Shown here: positions 45,085 through 55,112 of the stretch, in pieces
Position numbering within the stretch: position 1 is the stretch's first letter
Layout: each line of letters begins with the position of its first letter
Source of the DNA: Niallia circulans NBRC 13626
Lineage (GTDB): Bacteria; Bacillota; Bacilli; Bacillales; Cytobacillaceae
Direction of reading: 5' to 3'
Assembly: GCF_001591585.1 (NCBI RefSeq)
Contig: NZ_BCVE01000018.1
Span: 27,417 to 91,416 of the forward strand
DNA length: 64,000 nt
Notes under the pieces: model-generated
What the model saw: only the letters and a program-made list of their open reading frames with translations
What the model was told of the DNA's origin: nothing
Database searches by the model: none
Position numbers and translations under genes: made by a program

Positions 45085-47934
45085 GTGAAGTGTGTTATAA
45101 AAAAAGGGTTATTTTTTTTGTTGGTCATAATCGTACTATTTCCATGGCCTTATGAAAAGGAGAAACAGGTAAAGGCAGAAGGCTCTCAAACTGATTCAAT
45201 CGAATTTCAGCATGTTTCCGTTCACGACCCGTCCATCATTAAAGGGAATAATGGCTCTTATTATGTTTTTGGATCACATATAGCAGCAGCCAAATCAACG
45301 GACTTAATGAATTGGACTTCTCTGGTGACAAGTGAATATCAAACGCCAGAAAATAATCCAATCTATGGGAATTTGTCTGAAAATCTTGCAGAGTCTTTTA
45401 AATGGGCAGGGGAAAATGATGCAGATAGCACTGGGGGTTATTCTGTATGGGCTCCTGATATTTTTTGGAATAAAGATTATGCTTGGGATGATGGTTCAAA
45501 GGGAGCTTATATGTTGTATTATAGTGTATCTTCTACCTATATTCGTTCAGCGATAGGCATTGCTGTATCGAAGAATATAGAGGGGCCTTATGATTATAGG
45601 GATACTATTATATATTCTGGTTTTACCAATTTTGAAACGACTGATAATAAGAGTGTGATTAATAAACATTGGGAAAATACGAATATCGCAGATTTGATTG
45701 CAGACGGTACTTTAGATAATGTAAATCCAGATTGGTTTACAAGTGAGGGAAATTATAATAACGCCCTTTATACGAATGCGATTGATGCAAATATTCTCTA
45801 TGATGAGAATGGAGATTTATGGATGACATATGGTTCCTGGTCAGGTGGAACGTTTATTTTGCCGCTAGATAAGAAAACTGGTGTACCCATTTATCCTGGA
45901 AAGGATGGAAAAACCTCGGATGGCAGAATAGTTGATCGATATTTCGGTACGAAGATTGCTGGGGGATATGGAAGATCTGGGGAAGGAACATATGCTGTTT
46001 ACGATAAGGAAACAGGGTATTACTATCTTTACATTACGTACGGTGGATTAGCTTCTGACGGTGGTTATCAAATGAGGCAGTTTAGATCAAAAAAGATTGA
46101 TGGCCCGTATGAAGACGCCGCTGGTAATGCTGCTGTTTTTCCAGAAAGCTTTAATTTAGGGACAGGGAATTTCCCGAGCAATGATGATCATAAAGAAATT
46201 GGGAATAAAATGATGGGGAATTTCTTGTTTAAAAGAGATCTTGGAGAAGAGGGCAGTGGGATAGGAACAGGATATATGTCACCAGGACATAATTCTTATT
46301 TGATAGACGAAGAACTTGGTAAAGAGTTTATTGTGACACATGCTCGATTCCCTCAGCAAGGAGAACTGCATCAAGTGCGTGTCCATCAAACCTTTAAAAA
46401 CAAGGAGAAATGGCCAGTGCCAACTCCATTTCAATATGCGGGTGAAACAATAGAGACTGTGTCTGAGAAAGATATTGTTGGTGATTATAAGTATATCAAT
46501 CACGGCAAAGAGATTACGGGGAAATTAACAGAATCGCAATGGATTAAATTAAATGCAGATAAGACAGTTTCCGGTGCTGTAAGTGGGACATGGAAGCTAT
46601 ACGATGATTACAGAGTCGAAGTTGAGATAGAAGGACAAATATATGATGGCGTATTTATTCGTCAATATGATCCTGCAGCCGCGAAATGGGTGATGACCTT
46701 TAGTGCTATGTCTGGTGAGGGAGTCGTAATTTGGGGAAGTCGTGTGGATAGTAAATCAAACCAAGAAGTGGTTGCAAGTGTGAAAGCGGAACTAATTAAG
46801 GCCATTCCGACCGAGGCAATCAAGGATATCTCCTTGCCAACTCAAGCAGCGCAAGGTACAGCCATTGTCTGGGAATCTTCACAGCCAGAAATCATTTCCA
46901 ATGATGGGATTGTAACAAGACCGCCATTTGGTTCTGAAAATGCTGATGTAAAATTAACAGCAACTATTACTTTAGGGGATGCGAAAGAAACATTGTCTGT
47001 AATGGTTCATGTATTAGCAGAAGAGGAAGGGAGATTAACTGCCTATTATGACTTTAATGATGGGTTTGCAGATCGATCTGGTAATCAGGCCGATGCAATA
47101 GTAACAGGTGATCGCATTCACAATACAGGCGGGGAAGTTACGTTTGCAAAGGGTATTGCAGGGAATGCTGCTAAATTTAACGGAGAATCTGGACTTAAAT
47201 TGGCAGATGGTTTAATTGCAAGTAATAAGTATTCCATATCACTTTGGATGAAACCGGAAGAAATCACGGAATTTACAACGACTTTCTTCGGCGCGAGAAC
47301 AGAGAATAATTGGATTAGTCTTGTGCCGAATGCACAGAATGTGACAAAGGTATGGTCCCATAATAGTGACCAATGGTATGATGCGGTATCTGACTCTATA
47401 ATCCCAAAAAATGAATGGACACATTTCGGATTTACGGTAAATGAAGGAGAAGCAAAGGTTTACATTAATGGAGAGGAAAAATTTTCTGATGGGGATTTTC
47501 CAGATGTCTTTACAACCGTTAATGCCCAATTTAGTTTAGGTGTAAACTATTGGGACATGCCCTTTAAAGGTTTAATGGATGAAGTACGCGTATATGATGG
47601 AATTGTTCTTACAGAAACCGAAATGCAATCACTTTTTGAAAATCCAGGAGCAGAAGAGCCAGGAGCAGAAGAACCGGGAGCGGAAGAACCGGGAGCAGAA
47701 GAACCGGGAGCAGAAGAACCGGGAGCAGAAGAGCCAGGAGCAGAAGAGCCGGGAGCAGAAGAACCGGGAACAGATAAGCCAAGTGCAGAAAATCCGCAGA
47801 CTGACAACACAGGGAAAACATTACCGAACACTGCAACAAACGAATATAATTGGATAATCGGAGGATTATTCCTGTTGGTAGCGGGCTTAAGTATATCCTT
47901 GGTTATACGAAAACGGGCCATAAAAGGGGAATAA
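45085..47934 (+). CDS. Cell-wall-anchored GH43 arabinan endo-1,5-alpha-L-arabinosidase
   Basis: This is a 949-residue secreted enzyme. Start GTG 45085 follows AAGGGGAG and gives a clean signal peptide (KKGLFFLLVIIVLF); the upstream ATG would add 15 residues and place the cre site inside the gene. The GH43 five-bladed propeller has HDPSII (general base), VWAPDIFW, AIDANILYDENGDLWMTYGSW and GEGTYAVYD (acid). A C-terminal arabinanase domain follows, then a bacterial Ig-like region (WESSQPEIISNDGIVTRP), a LamG/concanavalin-like domain, eight PGAEE repeats, and a sorting signal LPNTA, hydrophobic segment and RKR. Sortase should attach it to the wall. Confidence 0.92.
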   Translation: MKCVIKKGLFFLLVIIVLFPWPYEKEKQVKAEGSQTDSIEFQHVSVHDPSIIKGNNGSYYVFGSHIAAAKSTDLMNWTSLVTSEYQTPENNPIYGNLSENLAESFKWAGENDADSTGGYSVWAPDIFWNKDYAWDDGSKGAYMLYYSVSSTYIRSAIGIAVSKNIEGPYDYRDTIIYSGFTNFETTDNKSVINKHWENTNIADLIADGTLDNVNPDWFTSEGNYNNALYTNAIDANILYDENGDLWMTYGSWSGGTFILPLDKKTGVPIYPGKDGKTSDGRIVDRYFGTKIAGGYGRSGEGTYAVYDKETGYYYLYITYGGLASDGGYQMRQFRSKKIDGPYEDAAGNAAVFPESFNLGTGNFPSNDDHKEIGNKMMGNFLFKRDLGEEGSGIGTGYMSPGHNSYLIDEELGKEFIVTHARFPQQGELHQVRVHQTFKNKEKWPVPTPFQYAGETIETVSEKDIVGDYKYINHGKEITGKLTESQWIKLNADKTVSGAVSGTWKLYDDYRVEVEIEGQIYDGVFIRQYDPAAAKWVMTFSAMSGEGVVIWGSRVDSKSNQEVVASVKAELIKAIPTEAIKDISLPTQAAQGTAIVWESSQPEIISNDGIVTRPPFGSENADVKLTATITLGDAKETLSVMVHVLAEEEGRLTAYYDFNDGFADRSGNQADAIVTGDRIHNTGGEVTFAKGIAGNAAKFNGESGLKLADGLIASNKYSISLWMKPEEITEFTTTFFGARTENNWISLVPNAQNVTKVWSHNSDQWYDAVSDSIIPKNEWTHFGFTVNEGEAKVYINGEEKFSDGDFPDVFTTVNAQFSLGVNYWDMPFKGLMDEVRVYDGIVLTETEMQSLFENPGAEEPGAEEPGAEEPGAEEPGAEEPGAEEPGAEEPGAEEPGTDKPSAENPQTDNTGKTLPNTATNEYNWIIGGLFLLVAGLSISLVIRKRAIKGE
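47644..47778 (+). repeat. 15-bp coding repeat encoding PGAEE
   Basis: Eight near-identical 15-base units encode PGAEE, followed by a diverged ninth, PGTDK. The units differ only at synonymous third positions. They form the acidic, proline-rich spacer that spans the wall in the arabinanase. Copy number is probably variable between strains. Confidence 0.95.
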
Positions 47935-47944
47935 ATCATGATGG

Positions 47945-47985
47945 ACCACTTAATTTCTGCAGTGATTAAGTGGTTCTTCGTTTTT
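47945..47985 (+). terminator. Terminator after the arabinanase gene
   Basis: ACCACTTAAT pairs with ATTAAGTGGT around a 10-base loop, then TCTTCGTTTTT. Confidence 0.85.
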
Positions 47986-48110
47986 AGAATGGTAAATGGG
48001 GAAATAAAATACTCTTTCAGCATTATTTCTAGTGAAAAAGTTAAAACAAATTAGCCACAAGAGAGGGAAGCTTGTTGATGGTTTTTTCAGAAAATAATCA
48101 CAATAGTGAT

Positions 48111-48224
48111 TGTGGAAAAATGGAGAGGTTATCAACTTAATTACTAACAAGGTAAATGGCGGAAATTAAAGTATTCCACAGGGTTATCCACATTATCAAC
48201 AGAATTAGGTTTTGGTTGTCCACA
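48111..48224. other. Cluster of DnaA-box-like sequences
   Basis: TTATCCACA at 48184-48192 is a perfect DnaA box. TTATCAACA follows at once (48193-48201), TTGTCCACA lies at 48216-48224 and, on the minus strand, TTTTCCACA at 48119-48111, each with one mismatch to TTATNCACA. TATTCCACA (48172-48180) has two. They sit in the gene-free region between the arabinanase gene and yfhE. Confidence 0.55.
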
Positions 48225-48289
48225 AAAATGTAAGGGTTTTAAAAAGGGGGAGGAAGAGAATGATGTAAGCCATCTCTTCCTCTAAACGT

Positions 48290-48406
48290 TTATTTAGTAT
48301 CTTTTCTATTAGCTGCTCGATCAGCCATTTTAAATTCATGTTGATAGGTTACGGCTTGCATACTAGATAGTGTGTGCTTTGGTTTTTGCTTTTTCTTCCC
48401 TTCCAT
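48290..48406 (-). CDS. yfhE: YfhE-family small protein
   Basis: This is a 38-residue protein beginning MEGKKKQKPKHTLSSMQ and ending HEFKMADRAANRKDTK. The TLSS-x-Q-x-V-x-YQxEFKxAD pattern is that of YfhE of bacilli, whose function is unknown. Position next to recX agrees with the B. subtilis yfhE-yfhF-recX neighbourhood. AAAGGA lies eleven bases before the ATG. Confidence 0.82.
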   Translation of the reverse strand: MEGKKKQKPKHTLSSMQAVTYQHEFKMADRAANRKDTK

Positions 48407-48604
48407 ATCACAACAATCCTTTCCATTTTTTCTACTATGTTCTTTATTCTTCCCTAGTTATATAAATTAGATTCAAAATGCGAAGGTAAATTAGTTGAGA
48501 GGCAAAAGTATGCCTTTCCACCTTTTATGTGCTACATTTGAAATAGATAAAGTTCGCATGGGATGATTTAGAGAAGGCGAAAAATAGATAACGTGGTGAT
48601 TGGA

Positions 48605-49414
48605 ATGATTATAAGCAAAATAACAAGACAGAAGGAATTGAATGACCGTTATAATATTTTTACCCTGAAGCAGGGAAAAGATGTGTATGCATTTAGCGTA
48701 GATGAAACAGTTCTAATTAAATATAAGCTGCGAAAAGGGATGGAGCTGGATTCGCTCTTATTAAATGAAATCCAATATACAGACGAAATAAGAAAAGGAT
48801 ATCATATGGCCGTTCGGTATTTGTCTAAGGTAAAAAGAACGGAAATGGAAGTAAGGAAGCATCTCTCCGCTAAAATGGAAAATGATGCATTGGTTGCAGA
48901 GGTAATGACAAAGTTAAAGGAAATGAAATTCATCGATGATGAGGATTACGCTTTTTCCTATGTTCGCACTCAACGGAATACGACAACCAAAGGAGCAGAA
49001 ACGATTAAACGAGAATTAAGGGAAAAAGGGATCCAGCGGGAATTAATCGAACGTTCGATGGAGGAGCTTTCCTATGAGGATCAAATGCAAGCAGCGAAGA
49101 AAATTGTTGCAAAATTTTTGGCTGGCAAGAAAAAGGATTCTAAGAAGATTATCATCCAGAAATTAGAGCAGACTCTTGTTAGAAAGGGATATACCTCTGA
49201 TATTATCCAACAAGTAAAAAGGATGCCTGAGATTGTGGAAATGGATACAGATGAATTAGAAACCGTTCGTATCCATGGGGAGAAGGCAAGAAGAAAATTT
49301 GCCAAGTTCACTGGATATGAATTCAAGCAAAAAATGAAGCAGTTCTTATACCGTAAAGGATTCTCTATGGATCTTATCGAACAGTATTTAGACGAAATAG
49401 AAAATGAAGACTAA
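48605..49414 (+). CDS. recX: Recombination regulator RecX
   Basis: RecX modulates RecA filaments. The protein has 269 residues, long as in other bacilli (B. subtilis about 264), built of three-helix repeats: RYLSKVKRTEMEVRKHLSAKM, VMTKLKEMKFIDDEDYAFSYVRTQRNTTTKGAETIKRELREKG, and KQKMKQFLYRKGFSMDLIEQYLDEI. The start is either ATG 48605 or GTG 48593; neither has a perfect ribosome binding site and I take the ATG, with GGTGAT upstream. It opens the conserved block with yfhH. Confidence 0.93.
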   Translation: MIISKITRQKELNDRYNIFTLKQGKDVYAFSVDETVLIKYKLRKGMELDSLLLNEIQYTDEIRKGYHMAVRYLSKVKRTEMEVRKHLSAKMENDALVAEVMTKLKEMKFIDDEDYAFSYVRTQRNTTTKGAETIKRELREKGIQRELIERSMEELSYEDQMQAAKKIVAKFLAGKKKDSKKIIIQKLEQTLVRKGYTSDIIQQVKRMPEIVEMDTDELETVRIHGEKARRKFAKFTGYEFKQKMKQFLYRKGFSMDLIEQYLDEIENED

Positions 49415-49522
49415 TTAGTTATCGGCGTAGTGTTAACAACAAACTTCAGTAGAAATGAAAGCTGATTTTTTGCCGATTCTGAGGATTTTTATTAAACTAG
49501 TTGGTAGTGGAGGGGAATATAA

Positions 49523-49843
49523 ATGCTGACAAAAAGATATAGCATGATGACAGAACACGAGCTCCGTATGGAAATATCCACTTTAAATGATCAAGCAAAA
49601 AAAGCAGAGCAGCTTGGTATGGTTAATGAATATGCTGTTTTAGAAAGAAAAGCAGTTCTTGCCAAATCGTATTTATTAAATCCTAAAGATTATAAAGCTA
49701 ATGAAATATATGAAATAGAAGGCGATCCAGGAGTTCTTTTTCAAATCGATTATATGAATGGCGTTTTTGCGTGGGGAAAGCGACAAGTAGATGGAAGCCA
49801 AGAAGAGGGGATTCCAATCGCATTATTAAAGAAGAAAGCATAA
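49523..49843 (+). CDS. yfhH: YfhH family protein (DUF1811)
   Basis: This is a 106-residue protein. The N-terminal half is helical (YSMMTEHELRMEISTLNDQAKKAEQLGMVNEYAVLERK), the C-terminal half an SH3-like strand set (YEIEGDPGVLFQIDYMNGVFAWGKR). It is recognised as YfhH by sequence and by its place after recX. The function is unknown. TGGAGGGGAA precedes the start. Confidence 0.9.
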   Translation: MLTKRYSMMTEHELRMEISTLNDQAKKAEQLGMVNEYAVLERKAVLAKSYLLNPKDYKANEIYEIEGDPGVLFQIDYMNGVFAWGKRQVDGSQEEGIPIALLKKKA

Positions 49844-49849
49844 GGAAAA

Positions 49850-49883
49850 GAGTGGAGGGACCAAAAATGGTCTCTCCCTCTTT
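49850..49883. terminator. Terminator between yfhH and sspK (convergent)
   Basis: GGAGGGACCA pairs imperfectly with TGGTCTCTCC around a 4-base loop, followed by CTCTTTCC. Confidence 0.65.
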
Positions 49884-49903
49884 CCTGCAGAATAAAAATC
49901 TGC

Positions 49904-50053
49904 TTATTTTTTTGGTTTGCGATGTGAGGAAGCATGCATTCTCTCTTGAGGATGTGTATTGATTGTGCCATTGGCTCTTTTCGAAGCGTATTCTGTTTTT
50001 GCTCTCGGTTCTCCCTCAAGCTTAACATCATTTGTATTATCTACATTTCCCAT
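49904..50053 (-). CDS. sspK: Small acid-soluble spore protein K
   Basis: This is a 49-residue minor SASP beginning [19 protein letters not shown] and containing [19 protein letters not shown], which is nearly identical in pattern to B. subtilis SspK. GGAGGT sits six bases before the ATG; another ATG overlaps the ribosome binding site and is rejected. It is expected to be expressed in the forespore. The position between yfhH and yfhJ is conserved. Confidence 0.93.
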   Translation of the reverse strand: MGNVDNTNDVKLEGEPRAKTEYASKRANGTINTHPQERMHASSHRKPKK

Positions 50054-50181
50054 CGTCATACCTCCAAAGAATCAACTAAGTCAAAGGTAATAAACTTCAA
50101 CTTTGTTTATTACAATGGATAGTATTTGTTAATTACCAGCAATCTATTAGTAAAAACAAAAAAGAAAGAAGGAATGAAATA

Positions 50182-50451
50182 ATGCATGAAGCACAGAAGA
50201 AATTAGTGGAGCGGCTATTGGAGCTTAATTCGTTTATTTCAGTTGGCCAAGCACAAACATGGGTGGAATTATTATGGGAGGATTTTGAGGCAACCTATGC
50301 TAAAGCGGGTCGTAAATATCAGGGAGAAGAAGTAACGGAACGAGTTGTTAGTCAGTGGATTGAGAACTACGGGGGAAAGCTTCATGAATTTGTAGCTGAA
50401 AACCCAAAATATAAAGAATTCCTTGCAGATGATAAAAAGAAATTGCATTAA
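50182..50451 (+). CDS. yfhJ: YfhJ family protein
   Basis: This is an 89-residue soluble protein with the characteristic segment AQTWVELLWEDFEATYAKAGRKYQGEEVTERVVSQWIENYG. B. subtilis YfhJ has the same WVE-LWEDF-AT-AKAG pattern. The function is unknown. AGAAGGAATG precedes the ATG. It is followed by a strong terminator shared with yfhP. Confidence 0.9.
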   Translation: MHEAQKKLVERLLELNSFISVGQAQTWVELLWEDFEATYAKAGRKYQGEEVTERVVSQWIENYGGKLHEFVAENPKYKEFLADDKKKLH

Positions 50452-50483
50452 AAAGAGGTCGACTTTAAAAGTCGACCATTTTT
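50452..50483. terminator. Bidirectional terminator between yfhJ and yfhP
   Basis: GGTCGACTTT pairs with AAAGTCGACC with almost no loop; A run before and T run after. Confidence 0.93.
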
Positions 50484-50487
50484 CATG

Positions 50488-51468
50488 CTAATTGGTTAAG
50501 ATATCGAGTTTCTTTTTCAGCTTATCTTCACTAAAGATCCAGCCTGTGTAGGAAGTGATGATATTCAAGTTTAGATCGAGATGAACAACGGCGACAAATG
50601 GATAGTGCCCGTTGCTTCGGTAGCGTAAATCAATGAAGCGGACTTGGTATTGGTCATCCAGCTCGATAACTTCCCACCTAAATACAGGAGAGAAGGATAG
50701 GAAAGCAGATAGGTTCTTATCTTTTTGAGCTGCGGTTAGGACTGGTGTATCTGGAACAGGAATACGATGGAACTTATCATAGATTTCAATTTCGTGCTGA
50801 TGGGACCTGCCGACATAGAAGGAGTCGTCGGTCATCACAGCGATACGCCAATGGTTATATCTCATGGTTGGCGATAAAATGATTTCCTTTGCATCTGGAA
50901 TTCTTTTTTTCACATTTATTTTTACCTGCCGTTGTGTAAATACCCGCAGAAGGTAATAGCCAATCAGTACGATATATAAAGTTAAAAAGGTATATCCAGG
51001 ATCTGATCCAAATACCCAAAATAAGATTGCTACAATATGCATGGAGAAAATGATGGGATCAAATGTATTAATAATCCCCAATGCGACCCATTTATTTGTA
51101 AAAGGACGTAGAGCCTGTGTTCCATAGGCATTAAATATATCGACAAATACATGCAGGAAAACAGCTATAAACGTCCAAAGCCATAAATGAAACAAATTTG
51201 CTTCTGGGAAAAGCGGGTACATGACAGCAAGTATAAGTAGGGGCCACAAAAGTACTGCTGGGATGGAGTGTGTCACTCCACGATGGTTGCGTATATAAAC
51301 AGCATTATTTCTTAATTTTAATACTGTATCGATATCTGGTATTTGTGAGCCGATGATAGTGGCGATTATTACACCAGTTGTTGTTGCAGGATCAGAAGCA
51401 ACAACTGGGTCTAACGTGGCTAACCCGCCAAGCGCAATCCCCATAACAATATGTGTTCCTGTATCCAA
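50488..51468 (-). CDS. yfhP: YfhP, DUF457-type membrane metal-dependent hydrolase-like protein
   Basis: This is a 326-residue membrane protein. It starts MDTGTHIVMGIALGGLATL and has SQIPDIDTVLKLRNN and YIRNHRGVTHSIPAVLLWPLL, giving the H, D-x-D and H-R-G-x-T-H-S residues typical of the LexA-unrelated YdjM/DUF457 group. A second H-x-x-x-D pattern lies in FLHVFVDIFNAYGTQALRPF. About five helices fill the first 190 residues and a soluble domain the rest. In B. subtilis yfhP is reported as a negative influence on the neighbouring mutY-fabL-sspE region, which I cannot verify from sequence. Confidence 0.9.
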   Translation of the reverse strand: MDTGTHIVMGIALGGLATLDPVVASDPATTTGVIIATIIGSQIPDIDTVLKLRNNAVYIRNHRGVTHSIPAVLLWPLLILAVMYPLFPEANLFHLWLWTFIAVFLHVFVDIFNAYGTQALRPFTNKWVALGIINTFDPIIFSMHIVAILFWVFGSDPGYTFLTLYIVLIGYYLLRVFTQRQVKINVKKRIPDAKEIILSPTMRYNHWRIAVMTDDSFYVGRSHQHEIEIYDKFHRIPVPDTPVLTAAQKDKNLSAFLSFSPVFRWEVIELDDQYQVRFIDLRYRSNGHYPFVAVVHLDLNLNIITSYTGWIFSEDKLKKKLDILTN

Positions 51469-51881
51469 AATACCAAACCTCCCTGATTTTCTCTCCGAAT
51501 TATTTGGATGAAAACACCATAATTACAATAAAAATATCCTTTTCTTTTTTCTTAACAAAAGATACACTACAAACAGTTAACATATTCGCATAATGAAAAA
51601 TACGGATAATGTTATTAAATAATAAATAAAGTTGGCAAACAATCGGACAAACGCGTAATTTTATCAAAAAATAGCTCTTCTATTTAAAATGAGGCAAATT
51701 TACATATTTATACTTATTATTGTTATCAAACTTGGCTATTGGTAAGAACGTGAATCATTTTGTGCTACTTTCATTCTATCCCATTCCATCCTATGATGTA
51801 CACCATGTCCAATAGTAGTAAAAGAAATCTATATATTGTTATTCCCAAAAAAAATTAATAATTAACATCTGGAGGTTAATC
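51469..51881. other. Gene-free divergent region between yfhP and mutY
   Basis: This 413-bp AT-rich stretch lies between two divergent genes and should hold both promoters. I see no hairpin terminator, RNA gene or small gene. Confidence 0.5.
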
Positions 51882-52988
51882 GTGACAGATAGGCAAGAAA
51901 TAATCAAAAATCAAGTAGATGTCGAGCGGTTTAGAGAAGATTTATTAAATTGGTTTACAGAGGAACAAAGGGAACTGCCATGGAGACAAGATCAAGATCC
52001 CTACAAAGTATGGGTATCTGAAATCATGCTTCAGCAAACAAAGGTAGATACGGTTATCCCTTATTTTAATCGATTCATTTCTCAATTTCCAACCATTGAG
52101 GCGTTGTCAGAGGCAGAAGAAGAAAAAGTACTGAAGGCCTGGGAAGGATTAGGTTATTATTCAAGAGCGCGTAATTTACATGCTGCTGTTAAGGAAGTGC
52201 ATGAAAAGTACGGGGGCAAAGTGCCAGATACTCCGAAAGAAATTGCGTCCTTAAAAGGAGTAGGACCTTATACAGCCGGTGCAATTTTAAGTATAGCATA
52301 TGGAGTTCCAGAACCTGCTGTTGATGGAAATGTAATGAGAGTTTTATCGAGGATTCTCTCGATTTGGGAAGATATTGCAAAACCCAAAACAAGAAAGACA
52401 TTTGAAGAAGCAGTACGTGTGCTGATCTCGCATGAGAATCCGTCCTTTTTCAATCAAGCGCTTATGGAGCTCGGTGCCTTAATTTGTACACCAACTTCTC
52501 CTTCGTGCCTGCTTTGTCCAGTAAGAGAGCATTGTCATGCCTTTGAGGATGGGACTGTTACAGAGCTTCCTGTAAAGACAAAAACGAAGAAACAAAAGTC
52601 AATCCAGCTTGCGGCAGTCGTTTTAACAGATGAAGAGGGACGAACATTGATCCATAAACGGCCAAATACAGGATTGCTGGCAAATTTATGGGAATTTCCT
52701 AATATGGAAATTGTTCAAGTGTTAAAGAGCGAGAAAGCACAGCTTGAGGAGAAACTGTTAGAAGACTATCAGGCTAAAGTAGAAGTTGGCGAAATGATTA
52801 CTAGGATTGAACATGTTTTTTCACATTTAATCTGGAACATCAATGTATATAGCGGAAAGTTAATAGCATTAAAAGAGGAAAAGGAAGATATCAGAAGAGT
52901 AAATGCGGATGAAATTGCACCATTCCCATTCCCAGTATCTCATCAGAAGATGCTGAAATTTTTACCAGAGCAAGTGAAGAAAGGGTGA
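51882..52988 (+). CDS. mutY: A/G-specific adenine glycosylase MutY
   Basis: This 368-residue DNA repair enzyme removes adenine opposite 8-oxoguanine. Visible features: [31 protein letters not shown] (catalytic Glu and recognition motif), helix-hairpin-helix [32 protein letters not shown] with catalytic Asp, iron-sulfur cysteines C-x6-C-x2-C-x5-C in the stretch starting [11 protein letters not shown], and a NUDIX-like C-terminal domain with WEFPNMEI. The GTG start follows GGAGGT. B. subtilis yfhQ/mutY lies at the same place. Confidence 0.96.
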   Translation: MTDRQEIIKNQVDVERFREDLLNWFTEEQRELPWRQDQDPYKVWVSEIMLQQTKVDTVIPYFNRFISQFPTIEALSEAEEEKVLKAWEGLGYYSRARNLHAAVKEVHEKYGGKVPDTPKEIASLKGVGPYTAGAILSIAYGVPEPAVDGNVMRVLSRILSIWEDIAKPKTRKTFEEAVRVLISHENPSFFNQALMELGALICTPTSPSCLLCPVREHCHAFEDGTVTELPVKTKTKKQKSIQLAAVVLTDEEGRTLIHKRPNTGLLANLWEFPNMEIVQVLKSEKAQLEEKLLEDYQAKVEVGEMITRIEHVFSHLIWNINVYSGKLIALKEEKEDIRRVNADEIAPFPFPVSHQKMLKFLPEQVKKG

Positions 52989-53005
52989 CCATTTGTGGTC
53001 ATCCC
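52983..53005. terminator. Terminator between mutY and yfhS (convergent)
   Basis: GGTGACCA pairs with TGGTCATCC around TTTG; a modest U tract is present on each strand. Confidence 0.6.
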
Positions 53006-53008
53006 CTA

Positions 53009-54095
<1,087 letters not shown>

Positions 54096-54120
54096 GCGGG
54101 CCGGGCGGTTTGGTTTGTGG

Positions 54121-54164
54121 AAAAAAGGAGATTTCCTATAAAGGAGAACTCCTTTTTTTTTCTA
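54121..54164 (+). terminator. Terminator after fabL
   Basis: AAAAAAGGAG pairs with CTCCTTTTTT; a smaller hairpin lies inside; long T run. Confidence 0.85.
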
Positions 54165-54197
54165 TCGATATGGATTTTATTGGTAATAAAAAACTTT

Positions 54198-54227
54198 GGA
54201 TAGAAACGAAGTGTCTGGGACAAATTA
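54198..54227 (+). promoter_or_regulatory. SigG promoter of sspE
   Basis: GGATA (54198-54202), exactly 18 bases, then CAAATTA (54221-54227) fits the forespore SigG consensus GHATR-N18-CATWHTA with one mismatch in the -10 element. It is placed 22 bp before the ATG. Confidence 0.72.
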
Positions 54228-54248
54228 ATAGGCGTGGAGGTGATATTC

Positions 54249-54431
54249 ATGGCTAAAAAAGCTGGTGCTACACAAAGTGGAACTAACATTCAAGAAGTAA
54301 AACAACAAAACGCTCAAGCAGGCCAAGGTCAACAATTTGGTACTGAATTTGCAAGCGAAACAAACGCTTCAGAAGTAAGAAAGCAAAATCAACAAGCTGA
54401 ATCTAGAAAATCTCAAAACACAAGCAAATAA
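54249..54431 (+). CDS. sspE: Gamma-type small acid-soluble spore protein
   Basis: This is a 60-residue gamma-SASP, an amino acid store degraded at germination. It begins MAKKAGATQSGTNIQEVKQQ and has the pattern GQFGTEFASETN preceding EVRKQNQQAESRK, where the germination protease site is normally found. B. subtilis SspE is longer (84 residues) because it has two full repeats; here only about one and a half are present. The start follows GGAGGTGATATTC. Confidence 0.93.
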   Translation: MAKKAGATQSGTNIQEVKQQNAQAGQGQQFGTEFASETNASEVRKQNQQAESRKSQNTSK

Positions 54432-54437
54432 TGCAAA

Positions 54438-54480
54438 CAAAGGGCACTTCACTTACGGGAGAGTGCCCTTTGCTTTTGTT
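54438..54480 (+). terminator. Terminator after sspE
   Basis: AAAGGGCACT pairs with AGTGCCCTTT around a 13-base loop, then GCTTTTGTT. Confidence 0.88.
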
Positions 54481-54663
54481 ATCGAAACTTTTTATGTTCG
54501 ACAAAACTTCTTCTTTGTCTACAGAAGTAGTCAAAGGAATTAACATACATACGAAGAAATAGTAAAAGGTAGAGTTAATAGAAAAAGGGCCGTTCCCTTT
54601 TTATAAGTTGAAACATATAAATCAATACAGTACCTAAAAATGAAGAGTAGGATGTGTTTTTTC

Positions 54664-54927
54664 ATGGATGTATTTAATGGTTTAGTTGGAGAGCAAATGC
54701 GAATTATGGAAAAACTGCTATATTTACAAGGAGAATTAGAAAGGTGTGAAGAGATAGAAGCACAACTACTAATTCTCCAAAAAGAAACGGAACTAAAAGA
54801 AGTGCAAATAGAAATCAGCAATATGAAGGAAGAGCTAAAGAAAATACAAAAAATCTTTGAATTACAAACAGAAAAAGTTATTAAAGTCTACCAAGAAAAT
54901 GAACTAAAACTATCATCTAGTTCATAA
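54664..54927 (+). CDS. ygaB: YgaB family protein
   Basis: This is an 87-residue, largely coiled-coil protein. The start region MDVFNGLVGEQMRIMEKLLYLQGELERCEEIEAQL matches the YgaB pattern (FNxLVGEQ, MEKLL-LQ-ELERC-EIE). I choose ATG 54664 with TAGGATG upstream; ATG 54640 has no ribosome binding site. The function is unknown. The position between sspE and ntdP is conserved with B. subtilis. Confidence 0.82.
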   Translation: MDVFNGLVGEQMRIMEKLLYLQGELERCEEIEAQLLILQKETELKEVQIEISNMKEELKKIQKIFELQTEKVIKVYQENELKLSSSS

Positions 54928-55112
54928 AAATATGGAATATTTAAAACCATTGTGTAATTTCAATGGTTCTTTTGTTTTAAATTTACTAGAGAACCGTTAT
55001 AATAAGAAAAAAGAGGAATCGTACTTTGTTGCCTTAAAGGAAATAATGAATCGCTTTTAGTATGTAACAGGTTACAAAGCGTCCGTAAATAGAAAGTAGG
55101 GGAGAAATAAAA

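Noticed and set aside
47547..48023. Long frames opposite and beside the PGAEE region
   Set aside because: They are by-products of a 15-bp repeat that keeps several frames open; the plus-strand frame carries the sorting signal.
50060..50125. SigG promoter for sspK on the minus strand
   Set aside because: CATTGTA fits the -10, but no GNATR-like sequence lies at 17-19 bases.
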